Part shown: piece by piece, positions 26,959 to 35,744 of the stretch | How positions within the stretch are numbered: position 1 is the first letter of the stretch | How the letters are laid out: every line of letters begins with the position of its first letter | Origin: Undibacter mobilis | GTDB lineage: Bacteria; Pseudomonadota; Alphaproteobacteria; Rhizobiales; Xanthobacteraceae | Length of the DNA stretch: 64,000 nt | Assembly: GCF_003367195.1 (NCBI RefSeq) | Contig: NZ_QRGO01000001.1 | Location: forward strand, 916,501 to 980,500 | Reading direction: 5' to 3' | Position numbers and translations under genes: made by a program | Notes under the pieces: generated by a model | Told to the model about the DNA's origin: nothing | Databases searched by the model: none | What the model saw: the letters and a program-made list of their open reading frames with translations, nothing else

Positions 26959-28167
26959 TCAGACGTCGTGAATGGCGGCGTGGCTTTTGCGGATGCCGCG
27001 CGTCGCGATCCAGATGACCAGCGTCGCGACGCCCATGATCGCGACGGCCGCGGCAAGCGGCATCGCGCCCCGATCGAGCAGCAGGCCGACGAGCGACGCC
27101 CAGAGCGCAGCCACGGTCTGCTGAATGAAACCGAACAGCGATGACGCCGCGCCGGCGCGCTCCGGAAACGGCGTCATGGCGCCGGCGATCGCTTGCGGCA
27201 GCACCATGCCGAGACCCGCCAGATAGGCCGTCATCGGCAGCACCACGGCGAGCGAGGAGGAAAAACCGATATACAGGGATGCAAAGAAAGCGCCGCCGCC
27301 GACCGTCGCCAGCACGGCGCCGATGCCGATCACCGTGTCGATGCCGAGGCGAACGACAACTCGCGCGCCGATATTCGATCCGATCAGATAGCCGGCCGAG
27401 CCCAGCGCAAATACAAAACCGAACTCGAAAGCTGTCAGCCTGTAGACGTTCTGCAGCAGAAAGGCCGAGCCGGCGAGCCATGCGAGCAGCCCGGAATAGG
27501 TCGCGGTACACATGGCCAGATAGGCGCAGTAAGCGCGGTTGCGGAAAATGATGCGATACGACTGCCAGATCGATGCCACGGACACGCGCTCGGTGGCGCG
27601 CTCCTTCAGCGTCTCCGGCAGCCAGAAATAAGTGGCTATCGCCACAGTCGCGCCGATCAGACCAAGAACTGTAAACACACCGCGCCAGCCCGACGCGGCT
27701 TGCACCATGCCGCCGAACATCGGCGCCAGCACCGGCGCCAGCGCCATCACCGACGAGATGATCGACATCTCGCGGGCGGCCTGCCGGCCGGAATAGAGAT
27801 CGCGCACCACCGCCCGCGACAGCACCACGCCGCCAGCGCCGCCAAAAGCCTGCAGCACACGCGCGCCGATCAGCATCTCGATCGACGTCGACATGACGCA
27901 CAGCACCGTCGCGACGAGGAAAATGCCCATCGACATCAGCAGCACCGGCTTGCGGCCATGCCTGTCCGAGAACGGTCCGTAGGCAATCTGGCCGGCGGCA
28001 AAGCCGAACAGGAACAGCGAGATGGTGAACTGCACTTCGGACGGCGAGGCATGGAGCTGCGCCGCAATCTCCGGCATCGAGGGCAGATAGAAGTCGGTCG
28101 ACAGCGGCCCGGAAGCGGCGAGAGCCGCCAGCAGAAGCGTCAACGCGAAAGTGCCGGGGACGAGCAT
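26959..28167 (-). CDS. MFS drug exporter, Bcr/CflA family
   Basis: 402 residues with twelve hydrophobic segments. Early segment S-T-D-F-Y-L-P-S-M-P-E-I (Bcr/CflA signature) and loop 2-3 motif G-P-F-S-D-R-H-G-R-K-P, the MFS motif A. Family members expel bicyclomycin, chloramphenicol, sulfonamides or other small molecules by proton antiport. The substrate here is unknown. Tail to tail with the penicillin-binding protein gene. Confidence 0.9.
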   Translation of the reverse strand: MLVPGTFALTLLLAALAASGPLSTDFYLPSMPEIAAQLHASPSEVQFTISLFLFGFAAGQIAYGPFSDRHGRKPVLLMSMGIFLVATVLCVMSTSIEMLIGARVLQAFGGAGGVVLSRAVVRDLYSGRQAAREMSIISSVMALAPVLAPMFGGMVQAASGWRGVFTVLGLIGATVAIATYFWLPETLKERATERVSVASIWQSYRIIFRNRAYCAYLAMCTATYSGLLAWLAGSAFLLQNVYRLTAFEFGFVFALGSAGYLIGSNIGARVVVRLGIDTVIGIGAVLATVGGGAFFASLYIGFSSSLAVVLPMTAYLAGLGMVLPQAIAGAMTPFPERAGAASSLFGFIQQTVAALWASLVGLLLDRGAMPLAAAVAIMGVATLVIWIATRGIRKSHAAIHDV

Positions 28168-28210
28168 GAAAACGACCGGATTGGAATTCCAGACGACGTA
28201 CTAGCCGACG

Positions 28211-28969
28211 CTAGGCGTCATTGCCATAGCGGTGCAATTCGGCGCCGTGGACGTCGAGCCAGCTTTTGGCCCGCCGGAAGTCGGGGCAGATGCGCTCGAC
28301 CTGACGCCAGAAAGCCCGGCTGTGATTCATCTCGACAAGATGAGCCGCCTCGTGCGCGGCGAGGTATTCGAGAACGAAAGGCGGGGTCAGGATCAGGCGC
28401 CACGAGTAGGACAGCACACCCGTGGTCGAGCACGAACCCCAGCGGCTCGACTGATCGCGCACCGACACCCGCCTGAGCGTGACGCCGAGCGCGCTGGCGG
28501 CACGCCGGCTCGCGATATCGAGATCGCGCCGGGCTTCCTTCTTGAGATAGTCGCGGATGCGGCGGGCGACGTGCGGCGCTTCACCGGCGACGCATAGCAG
28601 CGCCGCCTCGCCTTCGGCCTCGGTCCACACCGCGCCGCGCGCCTGCGGCCGATGCACAATGAGATGCGGTGTCCCGCGCAATGGCACAACCGCGCCATCG
28701 ACAAAGGGAATCGGCTGCGGCAGCCGCGCCAGCCTTGTGGCGATCCAGGCGGCATTACGCTCGGCAAAATCGCGGGCCTGTTTGAGGCTGCCGCGCGGCG
28801 GCAACGTCAACACCACCTCCCGCCTCGCCGACTGCACTCGCAAGGTGAAGCGGCGCGCCTGCGCGTTCCGGCGCAGCGCGATGTCGAAGATCTCGTCACC
28901 GAACGAGATACTGATGATCGACGGTTCGCTGGCGCGGCGCGAGAACAGAGCGCGGAAAGGAAGCGACAT
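28211..28969 (-). CDS. YgjP-like metallopeptidase-fold protein (DUF45/SprT-like)
   Basis: 252 residues. Zinc motif H206-E207-A-A-H210 with a third His, H217, in M-N-H-S-R-A-F-W. The family hallmark S-S-R-W-G-S-C-S-T-T-G precedes it. YgjP-like proteins have the fold of zinc peptidases (WLM/M48-like), but their substrate is not well established. Cytoplasmic: no signal peptide. Lies 43 bases downstream of the MFS gene start on the same strand, and may be translated from its own message. Confidence 0.85.
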   Translation of the reverse strand: MSLPFRALFSRRASEPSIISISFGDEIFDIALRRNAQARRFTLRVQSARREVVLTLPPRGSLKQARDFAERNAAWIATRLARLPQPIPFVDGAVVPLRGTPHLIVHRPQARGAVWTEAEGEAALLCVAGEAPHVARRIRDYLKKEARRDLDIASRRAASALGVTLRRVSVRDQSSRWGSCSTTGVLSYSWRLILTPPFVLEYLAAHEAAHLVEMNHSRAFWRQVERICPDFRRAKSWLDVHGAELHRYGNDA

Positions 28970-29043
28970 GAAAGCCGAAGCCCAGGGGCAGAATCGCCTG
29001 CCGCCTCACTGTGCCACAAAGCGGCGCGTCTGATCAGCCCTGC

Positions 29044-30372
29044 CTAGAAGGCCCGCTTCTTGCCGCCGCCGTGGCCGCCATTGTGCGACAGCATGAAGTC
29101 GGCGATACGCGGCTGGATTTCAGCCCGGAAGCGCGAGCCGTTGAACACGCCATAATGGCCGACGCCAGGCTGCAGGTAGTGCACCTTGTCCTCGGCCGGG
29201 ATGTTCGGGCACAGCACATGCGTGGCTTCGGTCTGACCGACGCCGGAAATGTCGTCGTGCTCGCCTTCGACCGTCATCAGCGCGACGCGGCGGATCTTGC
29301 CGGGATCGACCGGCAGGCCGCGATGCGTCATCTCGCCTTTCGGCAGCGCGTGCTTGATGAAGACGGTATCGACGGTCTGCAGATAGAACTCCGCCGACAG
29401 GTCCATGACGGCGAGATACTCATCGTAGAACTCGCGGTGCTTCTGAACCGAGTCGCCGTCGCCCTTCACGAGATGGGTAAAGAGCGAACGATGCGCCTCG
29501 AGGTGGCGATCCAGATTCATGCTCATGAAGCCGCTGAGCTGCAGGAAGCCCGGATAGACGTCACGCATGAAGCCGGGATGCGGAAACGGCACCTTGGTGA
29601 TGACGTTGCGACGGAACCAGTCGATATCCTTGCCTTCGGCGAGCTTGTTGACTGCGGTCGGGCGCACGCGCGTGTCGATCGGGCCGCCCATCAAGGTCAT
29701 GGTGTGCGGCACGTAAGGATCGTCGTTGCCTTCCATCACCGAGACCGCCGCAAGCACCGGCACCGCGGGCTGGCAGACGGCGACGACATGACAATCGCCC
29801 TGCAGCATGTGCAGCATCGAAATCACGTAGTCGATGTAATCGTCGAGATCGAAGCGGCCTTCGGCCAGCGGCACCGAACGCGCATTGCGCCATTCGGTGA
29901 TGTAGACCTCATGATTGGGCAGGAAGGCTTCGACCGTGCCGCGCAACAGCGTGGCGTAATGGCCTGACAACGGCGCGACAATCAGAACCTTGGGCTGCGG
30001 GCGGCGCGGCGCGCGTTCGAAGCCGCGCTCGAAATGCAGGAGCCGGCAGAACGGCCGCTCCCACACCGAATGAATATTCACCGGGACGCGTTCGCCGCCG
30101 ACCACCGTATCGTCGATGTGCCATTCCGGCTTGCCGTAAACGCGCGTGGTACGTTCAAACAGTTCGGCCGCCGCCGCCATCGACTTGCCGTAAGTCGTGT
30201 GCGCGAGAGGATTGCCGGGATTGCGAAAGAACAACTTCGTCGCGTCGGCCAAGCGGCGCGAAGGATCGAGCGCGGCGTGACCCATTTCGTAAAGCCAGTA
30301 GAGCGGTGCCGAAAGAGCGCCGCCGCTGCCGGACGGCATCGCTGCCGCGCCGTCGAATTCACCAATAGGCAT
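29044..30372 (-). CDS. phaZ: Intracellular polyhydroxybutyrate depolymerase PhaZ
   Basis: 442 residues from the ATG at 30372. A GTG at 30444 would put a 17-bp palindrome inside the gene and is less likely; an ATG at 30339 is also possible. The conserved N-terminal part L-Y-E-M-G-H-A-A-L-D-P and L-F-F-R-N-P are present. The nucleophile elbow reads V-A-V-C200-Q-P, a cysteine in place of serine, as in the i-PHB depolymerase PhaZa1 of Ralstonia (Cys183). The acid lies near E-G-E-H-D-D and the His in G-V-G-H-Y-G. It mobilises stored PHB granules, so the organism likely makes PHB, although no pha synthesis genes are here. Confidence 0.9.
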   Translation of the reverse strand: MPIGEFDGAAAMPSGSGGALSAPLYWLYEMGHAALDPSRRLADATKLFFRNPGNPLAHTTYGKSMAAAAELFERTTRVYGKPEWHIDDTVVGGERVPVNIHSVWERPFCRLLHFERGFERAPRRPQPKVLIVAPLSGHYATLLRGTVEAFLPNHEVYITEWRNARSVPLAEGRFDLDDYIDYVISMLHMLQGDCHVVAVCQPAVPVLAAVSVMEGNDDPYVPHTMTLMGGPIDTRVRPTAVNKLAEGKDIDWFRRNVITKVPFPHPGFMRDVYPGFLQLSGFMSMNLDRHLEAHRSLFTHLVKGDGDSVQKHREFYDEYLAVMDLSAEFYLQTVDTVFIKHALPKGEMTHRGLPVDPGKIRRVALMTVEGEHDDISGVGQTEATHVLCPNIPAEDKVHYLQPGVGHYGVFNGSRFRAEIQPRIADFMLSHNGGHGGGKKRAF

Positions 30373-30417
30373 GAGGTCGGGTTCCGGCTCTTCTTGCACC
30401 GCGGCACACTGTCGGTT

Positions 30418-30434
30418 TTGACGCACCGCGTCAA
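30418..30434. promoter_or_regulatory. 17-bp palindrome upstream of phaZ
   Basis: TTGACGC (30418-30424), ACC, GCGTCAA (30428-30434): perfect 7-bp arms 46 bases before the chosen phaZ start. On the minus strand the TTGACG at its start could also serve as a -35. A candidate operator for phaZ. The TTGAC/GTCAA ends recall FNR/FixK half-sites but the spacing is too wide for that family. Confidence 0.4.
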
Positions 30435-30500
30435 CATAACGCACAAGTATGAGATTTGGGTTTACGCCCTAAAAAGCCACATGATTACATACATTTAATG

Positions 30501-31325
30501 CTATTCGCCGGTCTGCATCAACGAACCGTTGACACGGGCGCTCTCCAGCAGGCGAACAAAGGCATAAGCGGCCGCGGAAAACAGCACCACGTTGAAAACA
30601 AAGGCCTCGACCATCAGATCGGCGCGAAACACATGGTCGATCAGCAGCGCCCGCATGCCTTCAAACACGTAAGTAGGCGGCAGCCCCCAAGCCACGTATT
30701 GCAGCCATTCGGGCAGCACCGACACCGGGTAATAGACGCAGGTCAGCGGCAGGAACAGGAACATGATGGTCCAGGCCATGCTTTCTGCGCCCATGCCGTT
30801 CCGCAGGAGTAAACCGGCCACGAAAATGCCGATCGCCCAGCTCGTCAGGATGAGGTTGATGAAGAACGCGACGAGCGCGAGCCCGAGCCCCCAGAGATTG
30901 AAGCCGAAGAAAGCGATCGCCATGAACGTCACCGGGATCATGCCGATCGACAGGCGAATGATGCTCATGATCATCAGCGCGGCGATGAATTCGGTCGAGC
31001 GCAACGGCGACATCATCAGGTTGCCGAGATTGCGCGCCCACATCTCCTCGAGGAACGAGATCGAGAAGCCGAGTTGGCCGCGGAACAGGATATCCCACAA
31101 CAACACCGCGCCGATGAAGGTGCCGGCCGCGCCGGCAGCAAAACCGGCGTTCTTGGATACATAGACCTGCAGGAAGCCCCACATCAGCATCTGAACCGCC
31201 GGCCAGTAGATGAGATCGAGCAGGCGCGGCCAGGACGAGACCAACAGATACCAATAGCGCCGCACCATGGCAGCGACGCGTTGTGGGGAAAAACTTGTGG
31301 TGGGGGCGGGGGTGATGGAGGTCAT
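30501..31325 (-). CDS. ABC-2 type exporter permease
   Basis: 274 residues from the ATG at 31325-31323, preceded by GAGGAAG. Six membrane segments of the ABC-2 type, with the R-R-Y-W-Y-L-L-V-S-S-W-P-R-L-L-D-L amphipathic start and a central L-F-R-G-Q-L-G-F-S-I-S-F-L-E-E-M-W segment. It pairs with the ATPase gene just upstream (31446-32207). A dispersed palindrome lies between them. Such two-gene exporters move drugs, polysaccharides or lipids. The substrate is unknown. Confidence 0.88.
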   Translation of the reverse strand: MTSITPAPTTSFSPQRVAAMVRRYWYLLVSSWPRLLDLIYWPAVQMLMWGFLQVYVSKNAGFAAGAAGTFIGAVLLWDILFRGQLGFSISFLEEMWARNLGNLMMSPLRSTEFIAALMIMSIIRLSIGMIPVTFMAIAFFGFNLWGLGLALVAFFINLILTSWAIGIFVAGLLLRNGMGAESMAWTIMFLFLPLTCVYYPVSVLPEWLQYVAWGLPPTYVFEGMRALLIDHVFRADLMVEAFVFNVVLFSAAAYAFVRLLESARVNGSLMQTGE

Positions 31326-31335
31326 AACTTCCTCG

Positions 31336-31434
31336 TCATTCCGGGGCGCGGACAAAGCCCGCGAGCCCGAAATCCATAATCACAGACCGGGCGTTTGGAT
31401 TCCGGGCCCACCGCTTCACGGTGTCCCGGAATGA
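31336..31434. repeat. Dispersed palindrome with TCATTCCGG/CCGGAATGA ends
   Basis: Outer arms TCATTCCGGG at the left and CCCGGAATGA at the right, inner AAATCCA and TGGATTCCGGG pieces. About 99 bases, filling the gap between the exporter ATPase and permease genes. The same ends recur at 34280, 40581 and 56044. Confidence 0.7.
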
Positions 31435-31445
31435 CCGACGAATAC

Positions 31446-32207
31446 TCACTCAACCGTCTCCCGCTTTTCCCCCCGGCCGCGAGCGACATCGAGAAACACT
31501 TCTTCCAGATTTTCCCGACCGTAGCGGGCGAGCAGCCGCTCGGGCGTGTCATCATCCTCGATGTGGCCGCGCTTCATGATGATGACGCGGTCGCACAGGC
31601 GCTCGACCTCGTTCATGTTGTGCGAGGCGAGCAGAATGGTGGCGCCGGTTTCAGCGCGGTATTGCTCAAGATGACCGCGGACCCAGTCCGCCGTGTCGGG
31701 ATCAAGCGACGCGGTCGGCTCGTCGAGCAGCAACACATCGGGCTTGTTCAGCAGCGATTTGGCAAGCGATACGCGCGTCTTCTGGCCCGCCGACAACTTG
31801 CCGGTCGGCCGATCCAGGAATTCGGTGAGATCGAGTTCGGAGGCCAGCGTGGCGATACGCGCCGTCATGTCGGCAACGCCGTAGAGCTGCGCGAACACGG
31901 TAAGGTTCTGCCGCACCGTCAGCCGCATCGGCATGTCGACATAGGGGCTTTCGAAATTCATGCGGTGCAGGACGCGGTAGCGCTCCGCCGGCATGGCGGC
32001 GCCAAGCACGCGCACAGTTCCCGACGTCGGCGTCACAAGGCCCATGATGGTGGCGATGGTTGTGGTCTTGCCGGCGCCGTTGCCGCCGAGCAGGCCGGTC
32101 ACCGAGCCGGGTGCAATGTGAAAGGTGATGCCATCCACCGCCGCAACGCCCTTGTAGCGCTTGACGAGGTTATCGACGGCAATCGCCGCGGGTGGGGTTG
32201 TATGCAT
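31446..32207 (-). CDS. ABC exporter ATPase (ABC-2 system)
   Basis: 253 residues from the ATG at 32207-32205, preceded by GGGAA. The frame stays open upstream without a good start. Walker A G-G-N-G-A-G-K-T-T, signature L-S-A-G-Q-K-T-R, Walker B V-L-L-L-D-E-P-T-A-S-L-D, switch His in S-H-N-M-N-E-V. The D-x-V-K-R-Y-K-G start and short length are typical of ATPases partnered with ABC-2 permeases (CcmA/NodI/YhaQ-like). Divergent from regB with about 100 bases between. Confidence 0.9.
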   Translation of the reverse strand: MHTTPPAAIAVDNLVKRYKGVAAVDGITFHIAPGSVTGLLGGNGAGKTTTIATIMGLVTPTSGTVRVLGAAMPAERYRVLHRMNFESPYVDMPMRLTVRQNLTVFAQLYGVADMTARIATLASELDLTEFLDRPTGKLSAGQKTRVSLAKSLLNKPDVLLLDEPTASLDPDTADWVRGHLEQYRAETGATILLASHNMNEVERLCDRVIIMKRGHIEDDDTPERLLARYGRENLEEVFLDVARGRGEKRETVE

Positions 32208-32310
32208 GAAGAATTCCCGGCCGTTGGCGCCAGATGTGACCCTCCGCCGCGCCGGACGCAAGAGGATTGATGGATCGGCATTTCTTCCGATTTCGGCTAA
32301 GGTCGTCGTC

Positions 32311-33633
32311 ATGCCTCCCGCCCTCGAACTCGCCCAGCACCATCCGCGCCGCAATGTCCGCCTCGACACGCTGGTGCGCCTGCGCTGGCTTGCCGTCATC
32401 GGCCAGACAACCGCCGTGCTGGTGGTTTACTTTGGCCTCGAATTTCCGCTGCCGCTGTGGACCTGTCTCGCCGCCATCGCGCTGTCGGCCTGGCTGAACA
32501 TCGCACTACGCCTGCGCTTCCACCTGACGCAGCGGCTCGAGCCCGACCGCGCCGCCTGGCTGCTCGCCTTCGACGTCGCGGAACTCGCCGTGCTGCTTTA
32601 TCTGACCGGCGGCCTGCAGAACCCGTTTGCGTTCCTCTTCCTCGGGCCGGTGCTGCTGTCGGCCACGGCCTTGCCACCACGCTTCACCGTGCTGCTTGGC
32701 ATCTTCGCCATCGCCTGCGCGACGCTGCTGGTGTTCGTGCACTATCCGCTGCCGTGGGACGATGCCGATCCGCTGCGGCTGCCGCCAATCTACATGGCCG
32801 GCGTCTGGCTCTCGATCCTGCTCGCCATCGGCTTCATCGGCGTCTATGCGTGGCAGATCACCGAAGAGTCGCGCCAGCTTGCCGATGCGCTGTCGGCAAC
32901 CGAACTGGTGATGCTGCGCGAACAACACCTGTCGCAGCTTGACGGTCTGGCCGCCGCCGCCGCGCATGAACTCGGCACGCCGCTCTCAACCATTTCGGTG
33001 ATCGCCAAGGAACTCGAGAATGCCATTCCCGCCGACGCGCCGCATGGCGACGACGTGCGGCTGTTGCGTTCGCAGGCGTCGCGCTGCCGCGAGATCCTGT
33101 CGAAGATTACCGAGCTGTCATCGACCGGCGCGCCGTTCGACCGCACGCCGGTGACCTCTCTGATCGAGGAAGTGGTGGCGCCGCATCGCGACTTCGACGT
33201 CGCCATCGCGGTCAGCGCGCCGTCGGAGCGCGAGACCGAACCGGTCGGCGCGCGCAATCCGGCGATCGTCTACGGCCTCGGCAATCTGCTGGAGAACGCC
33301 GTCGATTTCGCCCGCGAGCGCGTCGACGTTGTCACGCAATGGGACGATGCCACGCTGGAAATCACCATCACCGATGACGGGCCGGGCTTCGCGCCCGACG
33401 TGCTGGCGCGGATCGGCGAGCCCTATGTGACCACACGCCGCAGGAAACCCGACGGCAAGGACGATCAGCCGGTCGGCCTGGGCCTTGGTTTCTTCATCGC
33501 CAAGACGCTGCTGGAACGCTCTGGCGCCGCGATTACTTTCGCCAATCAATTGGCGCCGAAACACGGCGCGATCGTCAAATTGCGCTGGAACAGAGCCGAT
33601 TTCGAGCGAACGGCGGGTCTTGCGGCGACTTGA
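32311..33633 (+). CDS. regB: Redox-sensing histidine kinase RegB (PrrB/ActS/RegS)
   Basis: 440 residues from ATG 32311. Six membrane segments, with the conserved quinone-binding heptad G-G-L-Q-N-P-F at 100-106. H-box A-A-A-H219-E-L-G-T-P-L. The redox-box cysteine C259 in S-R-C-R-E-I-L, equivalent to RegB Cys265 of Rhodobacter capsulatus. N-box G-N-L-L-E-N-A-V-D-F-A and G-boxes D-D-G-P-G-F and G-L-G-L-G-F-F. In anaerobic or reducing conditions RegB phosphorylates RegA to control photosynthesis, nitrogen fixation, CO2 fixation and respiratory genes. regA follows. The senC/prrC gene that lies between the two in Rhodobacter is absent. Confidence 0.96.
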   Translation: MPPALELAQHHPRRNVRLDTLVRLRWLAVIGQTTAVLVVYFGLEFPLPLWTCLAAIALSAWLNIALRLRFHLTQRLEPDRAAWLLAFDVAELAVLLYLTGGLQNPFAFLFLGPVLLSATALPPRFTVLLGIFAIACATLLVFVHYPLPWDDADPLRLPPIYMAGVWLSILLAIGFIGVYAWQITEESRQLADALSATELVMLREQHLSQLDGLAAAAAHELGTPLSTISVIAKELENAIPADAPHGDDVRLLRSQASRCREILSKITELSSTGAPFDRTPVTSLIEEVVAPHRDFDVAIAVSAPSERETEPVGARNPAIVYGLGNLLENAVDFARERVDVVTQWDDATLEITITDDGPGFAPDVLARIGEPYVTTRRRKPDGKDDQPVGLGLGFFIAKTLLERSGAAITFANQLAPKHGAIVKLRWNRADFERTAGLAAT

Positions 33634-33696
33634 TTTCGCCATACAATCACGATGTGTTACCGGTCTTAAATAACCGCGATGGAGGAAACTGACCGC

Positions 33697-34272
33697 ATGG
33701 ACGCCGCCGCCGAAACGATTGAAGCACCGCTGCCGCTCGACAATATTGCCGACCGCTCGGTTCTGATCGTCGAAGACGACAAGTCGTTCCTGCAGCGCCT
33801 GGCCAAGGCGCTTGAACAGCGCGGCTTCGAGGTGACAACGGCCGAATCAGTGTCGGACGGTTTGATGCAGGTCGAGAAATCGGCGCCGGCTTTCGCGGTG
33901 GTCGATATGCGTCTCGGCGACGGCAACGGCCTCGACGTCATCTCCGCACTGAACAAACAGCGTCCCGACGCGCGCGGCATCATCCTTACCGGCTACGGCA
34001 ACATCGCCACCGCCGTGACCGCGGTGAAGCTCGGCGCCGTCGACTATCTCGCCAAGCCGGTCGATGCCGACGACGTGCTCGCCGCGCTGCTGGCGCATGA
34101 GAGCCCCAAGATCGAGCCGCCGGAAAACCCGATGTCGGCCGACCGCGTGCGCTGGGAACACATCCAGCGCATCTACGAACTGTGCGGTCGCAACGTTTCG
34201 GAAACCGCGCGCCGGCTCAACATGCACCGCCGCACCCTGCAGCGGATCTTGGCCAAACGGGCGCCGCGGTAG
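33697..34272 (+). CDS. regA: Redox response regulator RegA (PrrA/ActR/RegR)
   Basis: 191 residues from ATG 33697, chosen because GGAGGAAA (33681-33688) is placed for it. The earlier ATG at 33679 overlaps that site. Receiver with E-D-D near 26-28, phosphoacceptor D70 in A-V-V-D-M-R, T in I-L-T-G-Y-G, and K in L-A-K-P. A Fis-type helix-turn-helix at the C-terminus (S-E-T-A-R-R-L-N-M-H-R-R-T-L-Q-R-I-L), almost invariant in this family. Partner of RegB upstream. Global redox regulator. Confidence 0.96.
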   Translation: MDAAAETIEAPLPLDNIADRSVLIVEDDKSFLQRLAKALEQRGFEVTTAESVSDGLMQVEKSAPAFAVVDMRLGDGNGLDVISALNKQRPDARGIILTGYGNIATAVTAVKLGAVDYLAKPVDADDVLAALLAHESPKIEPPENPMSADRVRWEHIQRIYELCGRNVSETARRLNMHRRTLQRILAKRAPR

Positions 34273-34279
34273 CGTTCTT

Positions 34280-34317
34280 TCATTCCGGTTGGCGCTGAAT
34301 GCGCGAACCCGGAATGA
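34280..34317. repeat. Dispersed palindrome after regA
   Basis: TCATTCCGG and CCGGAATGA arms around a short GC-rich centre, between the convergent regA and mmcB genes, just after the regA stop. It can serve as a bidirectional terminator. Short form of the repeat at 31336. Confidence 0.7.
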
Positions 34318-34321
34318 TAAA

Positions 34322-34807
34322 TTAAACAAACTCCCCATACGGCCCGTTCGGGTCGATGAGCGATTGCAGGCGCAGCGCGGCGGCGCGCGCAATCAAGAGC
34401 AGCATCGCTTTACGCGTCGCGGCGGCGAGCTTGTGCTGCGGCGCTTCGCAATGGAATGCGGCGCCGAAGGCATCGGCCACGATCAGCCCCGTATCGGGCG
34501 GGAAGATTTCGCATGGAACGTCCTGCGAGGTGGCGAAGAACAGCCGGTCGCAATGCGCCCGATAGTCCTGCCACTTCTGATCGGCGCGGAAATCGGCGAC
34601 CGAAGATTTGATCTCGACGATCCAGACCTCGCCATTGGTATTGAGCGCCGCCAGATCGGCTCGGCGGCCGGACGGCAACGGCAGTTCGCTGACCACGCAA
34701 AAGCCGTGCGCGTGCAGCAGCCGCGCGGTGCCGCGCGCCACCGCCAGCGCGGTTTCCGATTGCCGGCCGTCGACCGGCAGGACCAGAGGCTTGATGAGAG
34801 CGGACAT
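34322..34807 (-). CDS. mmcB: MmcB family DNA repair protein
   Basis: 161 residues. PD-(D/E)xK nuclease core: R-R-A-D-L-A-A-L then E-I-K-S-S, with a downstream D-x-Q-K-W-Q-D-Y segment. Length and sequence match MmcB (DUF1052), an alphaproteobacterial DNA repair protein first tied to mitomycin C resistance in Caulobacter. Convergent with regA, divergent from the next hydrolase gene. Nuclease activity is inferred from the fold. Confidence 0.88.
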   Translation of the reverse strand: MSALIKPLVLPVDGRQSETALAVARGTARLLHAHGFCVVSELPLPSGRRADLAALNTNGEVWIVEIKSSVADFRADQKWQDYRAHCDRLFFATSQDVPCEIFPPDTGLIVADAFGAAFHCEAPQHKLAAATRKAMLLLIARAAALRLQSLIDPNGPYGEFV

Positions 34808-34901
34808 GGACGGAGTTTAGCGCATCGCGCCGCCGCCCGCACGTCCCTTGCTCGGCGCTGTTCCATACGCCAGTGTCAGCGGAAAACCCGGAGAGAGCGA
34901 G

Positions 34902-35744
34902 ATGGCCATCGACTACGAGAAGGAATACGACAACCGCGCCCGCGTGCCGGAGCATCCGCAGATTTTCGCGCGCTGGGAGGCTGAGGCCAAGGCCTATCGC
35001 GGCGCCCGCACCGACGCGCAGATCGGCCTGAAATACGGTCCGTCGCCGCGCCAGACCATCGATTTCTTTCCGGTCAACGGCGCCGACGCGCCGCTCGCCA
35101 TGTTCATTCACGGCGGCTGGTGGCGCGCGCTGTCGCCGGTGTCGTTCAGCCAGATGGCCAAGGGGCTGAACGCGCATGGCATCGGCGTCGCCGTGATCGG
35201 CTACGACCTGTGCCCGACCGTGTCGATCGCCACCATTACGGACCAGATGCGGGCGGCATGTTTGACGCTATGGCGCAAGCACAAGAAGCACATCACGGTT
35301 TACGGTCATTCCGCCGGCGGGCACCTGACCGCCTGCATGATCGCCACCGACTGGAAAAGCCTTGAGCCGTCCGCGCCCGCCGATCTGGTGCCGGCCGGCT
35401 ACGCGATCTCCGGCGTGTTCGATCTGGCGCCGCTGACGCACGTGTCGTTCAACGCCGACCTGAAACTCGACGATGCGGAAGCGCGTCGCATGTCGCCGCT
35501 GTACTGGACGGTGCCGCAAGGCGCGATGCTCGACGCCGCGGTCGGCGGCATCGAATCGAACGAGTTTCTGCGGCAGAGCAAAACGATCGCCGAGGAGTGG
35601 GGCAAGCGCGGCGCGCAAACGCGTTACGAGCCGATCGCCGGCGCCGACCATTTCACCGTACTCGATCCGTTGACCGACGCCGACAGCGCCATGACCCGGC
35701 GCATCGTCGAACTGGCCCGACATACGGCGGCGAAGGATCGCTAG
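34902..35744 (+). CDS. Alpha/beta hydrolase (esterase/arylformamidase-like)
   Basis: 280 residues from ATG 34902 with GGAGAG upstream. Oxyanion H-G-G-W-W-R, nucleophile elbow G-H-S-A-G-G-H, and a late G-A-D-H-F carrying the catalytic His. These match the hormone-sensitive-lipase-like / kynurenine formamidase branch of carboxylesterases. No signal peptide, so cytoplasmic. It stands alone, and its last four bases overlap the end of the convergent TauE/SafE gene. Substrate unknown. Confidence 0.85.
   Translation: MAIDYEKEYDNRARVPEHPQIFARWEAEAKAYRGARTDAQIGLKYGPSPRQTIDFFPVNGADAPLAMFIHGGWWRALSPVSFSQMAKGLNAHGIGVAVIGYDLCPTVSIATITDQMRAACLTLWRKHKKHITVYGHSAGGHLTACMIATDWKSLEPSAPADLVPAGYAISGVFDLAPLTHVSFNADLKLDDAEARRMSPLYWTVPQGAMLDAAVGGIESNEFLRQSKTIAEEWGKRGAQTRYEPIAGADHFTVLDPLTDADSAMTRRIVELARHTAAKDR

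Noticed and set aside
27193..28476. 427-codon open frame opposite the MFS exporter
   Set aside because: Antisense and extremely H/R/Q-rich; the MFS frame is clear.
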